A stretch of 34,307 bases of DNA, from contig JAHWHD010000087.1 in NCBI GenBank assembly GCA_019323525.1, positions 1-34,307 on the forward strand, written 5' to 3'. The notes under the pieces were generated by a model that was not told the origin of the DNA, ran no database searches, and worked only from the letters and a program-made list of their open reading frames with translations. Shown here one piece after another: positions 1-6,054 of the stretch. Positions within the stretch are counted from its first letter, which is position 1; every line of letters starts with the position of its first letter. The DNA comes from Candidatus Woesearchaeota archaeon. GTDB taxonomy: Archaea > Nanobdellota > Nanobdellia > Woesearchaeales > JAHWHD01. The position numbers were made by a program, and so were the translations under genes.

Positions 1-69
1 CTTACAAGAGAAGGCCTTGACTTCTTTAACAGGTACGTAAGAACCTACAACCCGAACATCATCAACTGA
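1..69 (+). CDS. 3' end of an unidentified gene (partial)
   Basis: An open frame enters from the left edge and ends at TGA 67-69, giving a 22-residue C-terminal tail ending in YNPNIIN. It overlaps the stop codon of the convergent AMP phosphorylase gene by 8 nt, a tail-to-tail arrangement common in this window. The product cannot be identified from so short a piece. Confidence 0.5.
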   Translation, partial: LTREGLDFFNRYVRTYNPNIIN

Positions 70-1543
70 TATGTACTCCGTCTAACTCTTTCCACACGTC
101 TAAAGCATACCTCAGCTTCTCTTTACTCTTAGAATAAATAGTAAACAACTTCTCTCCTACGCGAACAGAATCTCCTTTATGCTTATAGAGATAAACACCA
201 GCGCCTTTATCCTTAGGAGCTCCTGCAAACCTGGCAATGCGCGAGATAGCCTTGTTATCAATATGCTTGATCTTACCATTTTTCTTAGAAATCACGTCCA
301 CTGACACATCGCCTATTGCTATGTTATCAGGCTTAACCTCTTTACCGCCCTGCGCTTTGATAATCTGGATAAACTTTTTGTAAGCAGCACCTGACTCTAT
401 CAGTTCAAGAGCAGTCTTCTCATTACCTTTTCCAGCCATCTGCAGGATATTGCCTGCCATCTCAGCAGCTTTCATCTTTAAGTCTAGAGGCGCTCTCTCA
501 TCATTCAACAATACCCACATTACATCCCTTGCCTCAAGAGCAGGACCTATACCATTGCCTATAGGCTCTGAACCATCACTAATAACGCACCTTACCCTCA
601 TACCAATCTTCTTCCCAATCTTCCTGAACATATAGGAAAGATGCGCAGCATGCCTCATGTTTTCAATCTTTGCGCCTTTACCAACAGGGATATCAATCAG
701 CACATCTGTAGCGCTAACACTTCCTTTCTTTGCAAGGATCGAAGCTATCAACTGCCCCTCGGCATCTATGCTGACAGGGTGCTCAACCTCGATAATCTTA
801 TCATCTGCCGGAGCTAGATTTATTGCACCTCCCCATACCATGCACGCGCCTGTCTTGTTAACTACCTTCTTGACAGTCTCCATTGGAAGGTCTACTTTAG
901 CCAAGACCTCAACAGTGTCAGCTGTACCTGCAGGAGACGTGATTGCTCTAGACGAAGTCTTGGGTATCACAATACCTGCAGCAGCGACAATAGGTACTAC
1001 TAACATTGTTGTACGGTTACCTGCAACCCCTCCTATACAATGCTTGTCAAACACACGTTTATGTTTAAGCTTCAACCTGTCACCTGTGTCAATCATCGCC
1101 TTTGTCAGGTCAACAACCTCTTTATGCGAAAGCCCGTGCATGTACGACGCTGCTACAAAATACGTAATCTCGATATCAGTAAGCTTAGAATCAGTTATAT
1201 CTTTTACAATCTCGTACAGCTCGTCATACTTAAGCTCTCTATCGTCCATCTTTTTCTTGATAAGCTGTACAGACCTTGGCTTTTCCTCTAGCATCAACTC
1301 GACTGTATCTTTATGCTTTGCATGCAGGAAATCAAGTACTTCCTCGAAAATTCCTATCTGTCCTTTAGGAACAGCTTTCTCGCTCTCCCCAATATCGACT
1401 ACCGCAGTTGTCTCATAACGTCCATGCTTAACCTTGGCTCTATCGCCAGGGTGCAGGTCCATTGACGATGCATCGTGCTCATTGATAAGAACAATCTTAA
1501 TACCGCCTGTTGCAATGTCCATGTCTTTCACACGGAATTTCAT
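62..1543 (-). CDS. deoA: AMP phosphorylase (archaeal thymidine phosphorylase family)
   Basis: 493 aa, close to the usual 500 or so for archaeal AMP phosphorylase, which phosphorolyses AMP (also CMP, UMP) to the base and ribose 1,5-bisphosphate in the nucleoside-degradation pathway that feeds archaeal form III RuBisCO. The N-terminal beta-rich extension (about residues 1-85) distinguishes the archaeal enzyme from bacterial DeoA. The glycosyltransferase core follows, with the family motifs KHCIGGVAGNRTT and KTSSRAITSPAGTADT. The start is fixed by GGAGGGG about 7 nt upstream and by an ATGA overlap with the preceding mini-ORF. It is the last gene of a minus-strand chain running from the permease gene through two mini-ORFs. 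The partner isomerase and RuBisCO genes are not in this window. Confidence 0.93.
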   Translation of the reverse strand: MKFRVKDMDIATGGIKIVLINEHDASSMDLHPGDRAKVKHGRYETTAVVDIGESEKAVPKGQIGIFEEVLDFLHAKHKDTVELMLEEKPRSVQLIKKKMDDRELKYDELYEIVKDITDSKLTDIEITYFVAASYMHGLSHKEVVDLTKAMIDTGDRLKLKHKRVFDKHCIGGVAGNRTTMLVVPIVAAAGIVIPKTSSRAITSPAGTADTVEVLAKVDLPMETVKKVVNKTGACMVWGGAINLAPADDKIIEVEHPVSIDAEGQLIASILAKKGSVSATDVLIDIPVGKGAKIENMRHAAHLSYMFRKIGKKIGMRVRCVISDGSEPIGNGIGPALEARDVMWVLLNDERAPLDLKMKAAEMAGNILQMAGKGNEKTALELIESGAAYKKFIQIIKAQGGKEVKPDNIAIGDVSVDVISKKNGKIKHIDNKAISRIARFAGAPKDKGAGVYLYKHKGDSVRVGEKLFTIYSKSKEKLRYALDVWKELDGVHIS

Positions 1544-1608
1544 CTATATCCCCTCCGTGTGGAAGATTTGAAAACTCGCTTTTCATAATCTTTGACTTTG
1601 AATTTCAT
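1540..1608 (-). CDS. 22-aa mini-ORF beginning MKFKVKDYEK, coupled to AMP phosphorylase
   Basis: This short frame starts MKFKVKDYEK, closely resembling the AMP phosphorylase start MKFRVKDMDI, and its TGA overlaps that gene's ATG as ATGA. GAGGTG lies about 12 nt upstream of its own ATG. Two readings are possible: a leader or spacer peptide that couples translation, or a remnant of duplication of the 5' end of the phosphorylase gene. Nothing shows that the peptide itself has a function. Confidence 0.45.
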   Translation of the reverse strand: MKFKVKDYEKRVFKSSTRRGYR

Positions 1609-1679
1609 TCTACATTCACCTCAAAGTCAAAGGCGAAGAAATCTCTGATTTCGCACGTCTTGACTTTGAATTTCATTCT
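1592..1679 (-). repeat. 20-bp direct repeat, with an added inverted copy, at the mini-ORF starts
   Basis: TTGACTTTGAATTTCATTCT occurs at 1592-1611 and again at 1660-1679 on the plus strand; each copy contains a mini-ORF start codon on the minus strand. In addition CTTTGACTTTGA at 1590-1601 has a perfect inverted partner at 1621-1632 with a 19-nt loop, so the minus-strand transcript could fold into a 12-bp hairpin around the second mini-ORF start. Confidence 0.85.
1605..1676 (-). CDS. 23-aa mini-ORF beginning MKFKVKTCEI, coupled to the permease gene and the next mini-ORF
   Basis: First of two tandem mini-ORFs between the permease and AMP phosphorylase genes. Its ATG overlaps the permease stop as ATGA, with GAGGGT about 8 nt upstream, and its own TGA overlaps the next mini-ORF start in the same way. 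Its first 17 bases (ATGAAATTCAAAGTCAA) are identical to those of the second mini-ORF. It is too short for homology and is judged only by its start and stop architecture. Confidence 0.4.
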   Translation of the reverse strand: MKFKVKTCEIRDFFAFDFEVNVE

Positions 1680-2740
1680 TTACCCTCATACATCTTGATA
1701 AACGTGACAAACAACGCAAGAACAATAGGACCTATCACGATTCCAGTGATACCCATTACCGCAATCCCGCCAAGCACGCCTAGCAGTACTAGGACAGGAT
1801 GAACCTTTGCCCTGTCACCTATCAGTTTAGGCCTTACAAAGTTATCTATCAAGCTGATTACAAGCGCGCCATAGACAAGTATCCCAACACCTTTTCCAAT
1901 CACGCTTCCGTTACCGTCTATATAACCTGACACTAAAAAATAAAGTCCCATCGGAACCCATACAATAGAGGTTCCCAGTATCGGTATTAACGCAAAGAAC
2001 GCGGTAAGCAGCCCCCACAGCACAGGCGATGTAACACCAAACATGTAATAACCAACCCCAGCGACAGCTCCTTGTATCAAGGCTGTTATAAGCGTTCCGA
2101 ATATTGTTGCATATAATGTCTCGTTAAGTTTAATGAATATGCGCTTCTTATGCTTTCTTTTCAATGGCAGGACATTCTTGAACCTTGCCATCAAATCTTT
2201 ACCATCCCTGAACAGGAAAAACAGGATAAAGAATGTAAGGAAAATGTTAAGCGCCAGCTTTGGTATGCCAACAATAAGTTTTGTAGTTAAGTCAACTGTG
2301 TACGTCCTTAACTTCTCAAGCCCGGTCTGGACATAATACTTGTTCTTTGGATTTGCATAAGCATCGTTTGCAAAGTTAGCAAGGTTACAGAACATGTTAG
2401 ATGTGTCATCACACTTTGAATCTCCAAACCCTGCAGACAGTTTTTGCTTTGTAAGTAGGTAAGTAACTAAAACCTCGTTAGTGGTGGTCTTTGCAACATA
2501 GTAAACTGGAAAACTTATCAACAGTATGATTGCGATAGCCATCAGCAGTGAAGCAACATTCTTGCTTTTCACAACTTTCAACAAGTGCTTGTACACAGGA
2601 TAGAAAATGTACGCAATGACCATGCTAAGGATTATAGGTGTAAGGAACGGTTTTATCAAAAGATACGAGAAATAAGCGATGATTATGAACAGCGCAATGA
2701 TAAAGTATGTTTTATAGTCCTTGAAATCTATCTTTGCCAT
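1673..2740 (-). CDS. AI-2E (YdiK/PerM) family permease
   Basis: 355 aa, typical for this transporter family. Two hydrophobic segments at the N terminus (about 10-55), one near 60-85, a soluble stretch containing several cysteines (about 100-150), then a C-terminal group of membrane helices. These include the family-like segments TFFILFFLFRDGKDLM and LLTAFFALIPILGTSIVWVP and a final VLLGVLGGIAVMGITGIVIGP. Members export small molecules or act as Na+/H+ antiporters, and the substrate here cannot be predicted. GAGGAG lies about 5 nt before the ATG. The gene begins 28 nt after the 3' end of tRNA-Val and is coupled by ATGA to the downstream mini-ORF, so it probably belongs to a mixed tRNA/mRNA operon. 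Confidence 0.88.
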   Translation of the reverse strand: MAKIDFKDYKTYFIIALFIIIAYFSYLLIKPFLTPIILSMVIAYIFYPVYKHLLKVVKSKNVASLLMAIAIILLISFPVYYVAKTTTNEVLVTYLLTKQKLSAGFGDSKCDDTSNMFCNLANFANDAYANPKNKYYVQTGLEKLRTYTVDLTTKLIVGIPKLALNIFLTFFILFFLFRDGKDLMARFKNVLPLKRKHKKRIFIKLNETLYATIFGTLITALIQGAVAGVGYYMFGVTSPVLWGLLTAFFALIPILGTSIVWVPMGLYFLVSGYIDGNGSVIGKGVGILVYGALVISLIDNFVRPKLIGDRAKVHPVLVLLGVLGGIAVMGITGIVIGPIVLALFVTFIKMYEGKE

Positions 2741-2768
2741 TTTACTCCTCTTTTTTGTTTAAAAAAAA

Positions 2769-2906
2769 TGGGTCTGGCCGGATTTGAACCGGCGACCCTC
2801 ACCATTTTGAACGGATTTGCTCCATTCGTCAAGGTGATGTCATTTCCCGCCAAGGGAAACCAGGTAAATCTCCGATTTGCCGTGTACCGAGCTAGACCAC
2901 AGACCC
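2769..2906 (-). tRNA. tRNA-Val(GAC) with two introns
   Basis: Acceptor GGGTCTG/CAGACCC with A73 and T-arm GCCGG-TTCAAAT-CCGGC. Removing two insertions gives a standard 74-nt tRNA with anticodon stem TCACC/GGTGA and loop TTGACGT (anticodon GAC). The 37/38 intron (2805-2826, 22 nt) is a clear BHB: central helix TTGA/TCAA, bulges CGA and AAT, each cut after the second base. The D-loop insertion (2844-2885, 42 nt) is required to rebuild the D-arm GTCT-AGCTCGGTA-TGAC. It fits a weaker BHB with central helix CTCG/CGGG (one G-U) and contains two internal hairpins. The 5' end directly abuts the stop codon of the upstream CDS with no spacer. Confidence 0.9.
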
Positions 2907-3194
2907 TTAAATTTTTGTTATTATCACATGGCCATGAGGATCATGCTCAACATCGACTTTATCTACATCGTTCAACAAGATGTCAGCTCCTCTTGGTAAA
3001 AAGTTTACCTCAAACCCTTTGATTATAACCCTGTGGATGTTTTCAAACTCAAGATTCTTTACAGGAACCTCATCAGTCATGTGCGGATTGTTAAGACCAA
3101 AAAACTTAATCTCTACGTTATACGGCATCTCCTTGTCAGGATGCTCTTTATCCTTTTTCCTGTCAACTATTATAGATTTTGTTTGATATTCCAT
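2907..3194 (-). CDS. Conserved-looking hypothetical protein, 95 aa
   Basis: A small soluble protein with alternating charged and beta-type residues and no signal peptide or membrane segment. GGTGG lies about 8 nt upstream of the ATG. Its TAA stop is immediately followed by the first base of tRNA-Val, so the two are almost certainly cotranscribed and tRNA 5' processing would cut right at the stop codon. I do not recognise the family. The C terminus (VDVEHDPHGHVIITKI) has two histidines near an acidic patch, but there is no basis for calling it a metal site. Confidence 0.7.
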   Translation of the reverse strand: MEYQTKSIIVDRKKDKEHPDKEMPYNVEIKFFGLNNPHMTDEVPVKNLEFENIHRVIIKGFEVNFLPRGADILLNDVDKVDVEHDPHGHVIITKI

Positions 3195-3287
3195 AATATT
3201 CCACCCTCAATAAGAAAACAAATAAGTTTTTTTATATATAAAGGTTTCTATAGTTACTATCTATAGCTATGGTGCATAAGTCAATAG

Positions 3288-3348
3288 CCAAAGCTTAGCG
3301 AGCAAGTTCTTGCTGCTTAACTTCAACTCGAATAGAAGCTAAGTTTGG
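3288..3348. ncRNA. Candidate structured RNA element upstream of the lipoprotein gene
   Basis: CCAAA-G-CTTAGC (3288-3299) pairs with GCTAAG-TTTGG (3338-3348), 11 base pairs with one bulged G. Inside, AGCAAG-TT-CTTGCT (3301-3314) forms a 6-bp hairpin. The element ends 3 nt before the TATA box of the lipoprotein gene, so it is not in that gene's leader. It may be a separate small RNA or a transcription-end structure. It does not fold as a tRNA and I see no C/D boxes. Confidence 0.35.
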
Positions 3349-3350
3349 GG

Positions 3351-3360
3351 TTTATAAATA
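3351..3360 (+). promoter_or_regulatory. TATA box for the lipoprotein gene
   Basis: TTTATAAATA centred about 48 nt before the start codon predicts a short leader that contains GAGGT at 3392-3396. Confidence 0.6.
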
Positions 3361-3403
3361 ACCGAGCATTACTAATAGATATCAAACGAATGAGGTTACA
3401 AAA

Positions 3404-3760
3404 ATGAACAAAATTATCATTGTTGGCATTATACTATCCATCATGCTAATTGCAGGATGTCAAACTATGCCTAAACAAACAGCTGAAGAAGTTGTAAAAG
3501 CAAATGCTGAACTTATATCCTCGCAGTTAGAGAATTGCGGATATGAAATGAACACAAATAGACTATCATATACTTTTGATACCGATAAATACTGGAAAGT
3601 TGAAGTCTACAGAGAAGTTTCACTAGAAGATATTGAAAGTGGAAAACCCTTTCCAGATACATTTTGTATAGTATATGCAAGCATAGAAAAAGATACGATG
3701 AAATATACAGGTCTTGATTATATGTTTGGATGCGAAGGCATCTGCAAAGACAGTAGATAA
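3404..3760 (+). CDS. Predicted lipoprotein, 118 aa
   Basis: The N terminus has a short basic start, a hydrophobic stretch and a lipobox, MLIAGCQ, with the acylatable cysteine at residue 19. The mature part is about 100 aa and contains further cysteines (in ENCGY, TFCIV and GCEGICK) that could form disulfides outside the cell. GAGGT about 7 nt upstream supports the start. No family is recognised. It stands alone between an RNA-like element and a convergent tRNA. Confidence 0.75.
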   Translation: MNKIIIVGIILSIMLIAGCQTMPKQTAEEVVKANAELISSQLENCGYEMNTNRLSYTFDTDKYWKVEVYREVSLEDIESGKPFPDTFCIVYASIEKDTMKYTGLDYMFGCEGICKDSR

Positions 3761-3780
3761 GCCAACAAAGTTTAGATAAA

Positions 3781-3853
3781 AGCCTCCGGCGGGAGTTGCA
3801 CCCACGACCTCTGCCTTACCAAGGCAGCGCAATAGCTACTATGCTACGGAGGC
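3781..3853 (-). tRNA. tRNA-Thr(GGT) with an unusual elbow
   Basis: 73 nt, no intron: acceptor GCCTCCG/CGGAGGC, discriminator T, anticodon arm CTGCC-TTGGTAA-GGCAG, T-stem GTGGG/CCCGC. The T-loop is TGCAACT, with G instead of the near-universal T at position 55, and the D-loop AGTAGCTA lacks the G18-G19 pair. All stems are intact, so the gene looks functional despite the non-standard D-loop/T-loop contact. A TATA-like ATATTTATATAG lies about 30 nt upstream on the minus strand (around 3879-3890). Confidence 0.85.
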
Positions 3854-3904
3854 ATGTAGTTCTGCTTTGTTTTGTTTTTCTATATAAATATTACGATAAG
3901 AAAA

Positions 3905-3988
3905 TGCGGGAGACGGGGTTTGAACCCGCGCAGCCACTAAGGCACTAGGCCCTCAACCTAGCTCGTTTGACCACTCCGACACCCCCGC
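3905..3988 (-). tRNA. tRNA-Leu(GAG)
   Basis: 84 nt without intron. Acceptor GCGGGGG/CTCCCGC (one G-U at 6-67), D-stem TCG/CGA, anticodon arm CTAGG-TTGAGGG-CCTAG, 15-nt variable arm, T-arm GCGGG-TTCAAAC-CCCGT, A73. The nine bases just upstream (GCGGGAGAC) are perfectly complementary to the 3' end and could compete with the true acceptor strand. A TATA-like ATTTATAAAAAAG lies about 25-35 nt upstream. Confidence 0.9.
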
Positions 3989-3997
3989 GTCTCCCGC
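3906..3997 (-). repeat. Leader/acceptor complementarity at tRNA-Leu(GAG)
   Basis: On the minus strand GCGGGAGAC at 3997-3989, positions -9 to -1 of the tRNA, is the exact reverse complement of GTCTCCCGC at 3914-3906, the last T-stem base plus the whole 3' acceptor strand. It resembles a duplicated acceptor 5' strand (GCGGGGGTG), matching at 7 of 9 bases. Confidence 0.8.
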
Positions 3998-4038
3998 TAT
4001 AGAATTATATCTTTTTTATAAATTTAATGTAAAAGAAA

Positions 4039-4238
4039 TGCGAGGGGAGGGATTCGAACCTTTCCGTGATATTGCATTGCAACATCATCTCGGACCCACT
4101 AAGGGACAGGATATCTTACTTACCGTAAGTGCCCCGCATAGGACTGGTCTTAAGTTTCGCAGAGATAAATCCCTCCTGCGCATTTGACCAGACTCTGCAC
4201 TGAGGTACATGAAGAAAATCTTACATGTAGACCCTCGC
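4039..4238 (-). tRNA. tRNA-Leu(TAA) with four introns
   Basis: The 200-nt gene reduces to an 86-nt tRNA-Leu after removal of four introns: 4200-4230 (31 nt, position 8/9), 4156-4174 (19 nt, 30/31), 4113-4148 (36 nt, 37/38) and 4061-4088 (28 nt, 51/52 in the T-stem). Each has a 4-bp central helix with 3-nt bulges cut after the second base: GAGG/CCTC, CGCA/TGCG, CTTA/TAAG and TCCG/CGGA. The joined product has acceptor GCGAGGG/CCCTCGC, anticodon arm CAGGA-CTTAAGA-TCCTG, T-arm GAGGG-TTCGAAT-CCCTC and a 15-nt variable arm like that of tRNA-Leu(GAG). Confidence 0.88.
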
Positions 4239-4274
4239 ATTAATTGTCTGGTCTAAAGCATACAGTTTAAACCC

Positions 4275-4284
4275 TATTTAAAAA
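4275..4284 (-). promoter_or_regulatory. TATA box for tRNA-Leu(TAA)
   Basis: TTTTTAAATA on the minus strand, about 37-46 nt before the tRNA 5' end, predicts initiation roughly 10 nt upstream of the mature end. Confidence 0.5.
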
Positions 4285-4307
4285 GTTTTCTAATACTAAA
4301 GAAGTAC

Positions 4308-4365
4308 AAGGGGGGTGGGGAACATTGCCTCATGTAACGAAAAATTAAGCTAGTATTCCCCCCTT
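4308..4365. other. G-rich/C-rich hairpin between a tRNA and a CDS
   Basis: AAGGGGGG (4308-4315) pairs perfectly with CCCCCCTT (4358-4365). A second G run, GGGGAA at 4317-4322, can alternatively pair with TTCCCC at 4356-4361, so two exclusive helices compete for the same C tract. GC-rich tracts like these stand out in an AT-rich intergenic region. It could be a small RNA or a transcription-end signal for the minus-strand gene upstream of the tRNA cluster. Confidence 0.4.
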
Positions 4366-4396
4366 AAGAAAGAATCATAAAAACAAAAATCTTCAA

Positions 4397-4897
4397 CTAA
4401 TACCTATACAGATTCAACAACCCTTTAATCTGTGAATGCAGCAGCATTATATCTTCAGTGATCTCGTTCTCCCATGACTGGACATAACGCTTGATGACAT
4501 ACTTATCAACTATTGTCCTGAAGAATGTGAACAATGGCGTACCTTCCCATTTATTCTCTTTATCAGTCTCAACGTATCCGTCAAAGACAATATGTACATT
4601 ACCCTGGTTAAGTTTAATTTTAATACCGTCTTTCTCAACCTCGACCTCTTTAACATTAGTCATCAGTATAGTTATCTTCATCCACAACTTTGTATAGTCG
4701 GTCACAGTCTTCCAAGGATTAAGTTCAAGCTCGATATGCTTACCGCTAGGTGTTACCTGTTCAATGTTTCGTTTCTCAAACTTGTCATACTTCTTTTCTG
4801 ACAGGTACCCGTCTATCAACCTGTACAGTTCATTTGTATCAAAAAGTCCGTTATATTCAAGAGTTAAATGGTCCAGTACTAGTTTTTTCTCGCTCAT
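4397..4897 (-). CDS. Hypothetical protein, 166 aa (paralogue of its upstream neighbour)
   Basis: A soluble alpha/beta protein. It aligns by eye with the upstream neighbour: FDTNELYRLIDGYLSEKKYD matches that protein's FDFDGLYKLMVNWFMDRNYD, and both share an NKW/NRW pair and an LH.(Q/M).K.(L/F)LN C-terminal pattern. The gene starts inside the neighbour's stop codon (TAATG), so the two are translationally coupled and probably act together, perhaps as a heterodimer. The family is not recognised. Confidence 0.72.
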   Translation of the reverse strand: MSEKKLVLDHLTLEYNGLFDTNELYRLIDGYLSEKKYDKFEKRNIEQVTPSGKHIELELNPWKTVTDYTKLWMKITILMTNVKEVEVEKDGIKIKLNQGNVHIVFDGYVETDKENKWEGTPLFTFFRTIVDKYVIKRYVQSWENEITEDIMLLHSQIKGLLNLYRY

Positions 4898-5421
4898 TAA
4901 TATGCACTCCCCTTTGTCGACATGTTAAGGAAATCCTTAACCATCGTATGAAGGTCATAGAGCCTGTAATAGAACGGGTCTAAAACATACAACTCTAGCC
5001 TTTTCATGATAATATGGTTAATGTAAAAGCTTAACAACTTCACCCTGAAATCTGACCTTGACCATCTGTTCTGGTAATCAGCTTCAAGAGTCCCTACGAT
5101 CCTTATCTCCATCCTTGCCTTTGTAAGCAGCTTTTTCTCTCCTTCAAGTATGACCTCGACAGGCTGGACATCCCATAGGTGAAAGAACACCTCTACTATG
5201 TATTTATAAAATTCGTCAATCTTTTTTTCAGACTTCCACTCAATCTCAACCTCTCTGCCTGCATCCCCTGGCTTGTCCTTGTACAACGGCTCATAAAAAT
5301 CATAGTTCCTGTCCATGAACCAGTTAACCATTAACTTGTACAGTCCATCAAAATCAAATATCCCTGAAAATCTTAGCAGGGGAACTAATTTCTTTTCACC
5401 GAGGTTTATCTTTACACTCAT
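4897..5421 (-). CDS. Hypothetical protein, 174 aa (paralogue of its downstream neighbour)
   Basis: First gene of a two-gene paralogous operon. The central part has extended acidic/basic beta-like segments (VEVILEGEKKLL, RMEIRIVGTLEADYQNRW) and the C-terminal part is helical and rich in aromatic residues. There is no signal peptide or membrane helix. AT-rich sequence (TTATATATAA) lies about 20-30 nt before the start, consistent with a leaderless mRNA. Function unknown. Confidence 0.72.
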   Translation of the reverse strand: MSVKINLGEKKLVPLLRFSGIFDFDGLYKLMVNWFMDRNYDFYEPLYKDKPGDAGREVEIEWKSEKKIDEFYKYIVEVFFHLWDVQPVEVILEGEKKLLTKARMEIRIVGTLEADYQNRWSRSDFRVKLLSFYINHIIMKRLELYVLDPFYYRLYDLHTMVKDFLNMSTKGSAY

Positions 5422-5481
5422 ACCTAGTTTTTATGAATTATTATATATAAACTTATCTGTGAAACTTCATACTTAAAGGGC

Positions 5482-5931
5482 TTATCTCCTTTGCAGAAAC
5501 TTTCTTTCTTCTTCCCTTAACTCGATCTTGTCGGCTAGTATCTCGAACAAAGAAGGCTGTATCTTAAGAATATCTTTACCTGTGATAAAACCTATAAACC
5601 TCTTACCATCTACAACTGGCAGATGCCTGATATTCTCTTCGCCCATCAACTCAAGAGCTTCAAAAATATCCTTCTCAGGCGATATCGTGATCAGTTCGCT
5701 TTTCATTATCTGCTTCACCTTTGTAAGGTCAGCTGGAAGGTTTTTTGCCATAGCTTTTCTTACAAAATCCTGCTCAGTCACAATCCCAAGAAAATCATCT
5801 CCTTGCTTGACTATCAAGCTTCCAACATGCATCCTTGCCATCAACTTAGCGCATTCATCTAAATAAGTATCAGGAGAAACACTTACAGGAACCTCAGTCA
5901 TTGCCTCTGCAACCTGTATACCTGTTTTCAT
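5482..5931 (-). CDS. CBS-domain pair protein
   Basis: 149 aa from this ATG, composed almost entirely of two CBS motifs: about residues 10-65 (AEAMTEVPVSVSPDTYLDEC, then MHVGSLIVKQGDDFLGIVTE) and about 75-130 (MKSELITISPEKDIFEALEL, then IRHLPVVDGKRFIGFITGKD). Such Bateman modules bind adenosyl nucleotides and regulate partner proteins. The frame could extend seven codons to a TTG, but a TATA-like ATTAAATA lies about 26 nt before this ATG, which fits a leaderless start here. No obvious target enzyme is adjacent. Confidence 0.85.
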   Translation of the reverse strand: MKTGIQVAEAMTEVPVSVSPDTYLDECAKLMARMHVGSLIVKQGDDFLGIVTEQDFVRKAMAKNLPADLTKVKQIMKSELITISPEKDIFEALELMGEENIRHLPVVDGKRFIGFITGKDILKIQPSLFEILADKIELREEERKFLQRR

Positions 5932-6054
5932 ATCATCTATAAAGCAAGCCAAGTATTTAATGTTTGTGTTGTTACTGTAAATACATTATATTGATATTGA
6001 TTTTTTAAATCATTATTAAGAAAAATATTTAAAATTAAAAAAAATAATAAAAGT

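Noticed and set aside
657..1418. A long plus-strand open frame (253 codons) opposite AMP phosphorylase
   Set aside because: It is a shadow of a clearly conserved enzyme on the other strand, with serine/threonine-rich low-complexity composition and no promoter or ribosome site.
1590..1680. The repeats as an insertion sequence remnant
   Set aside because: The copies coincide exactly with start codons and the family N-terminus MKFKVK, which a transposon end would not do.
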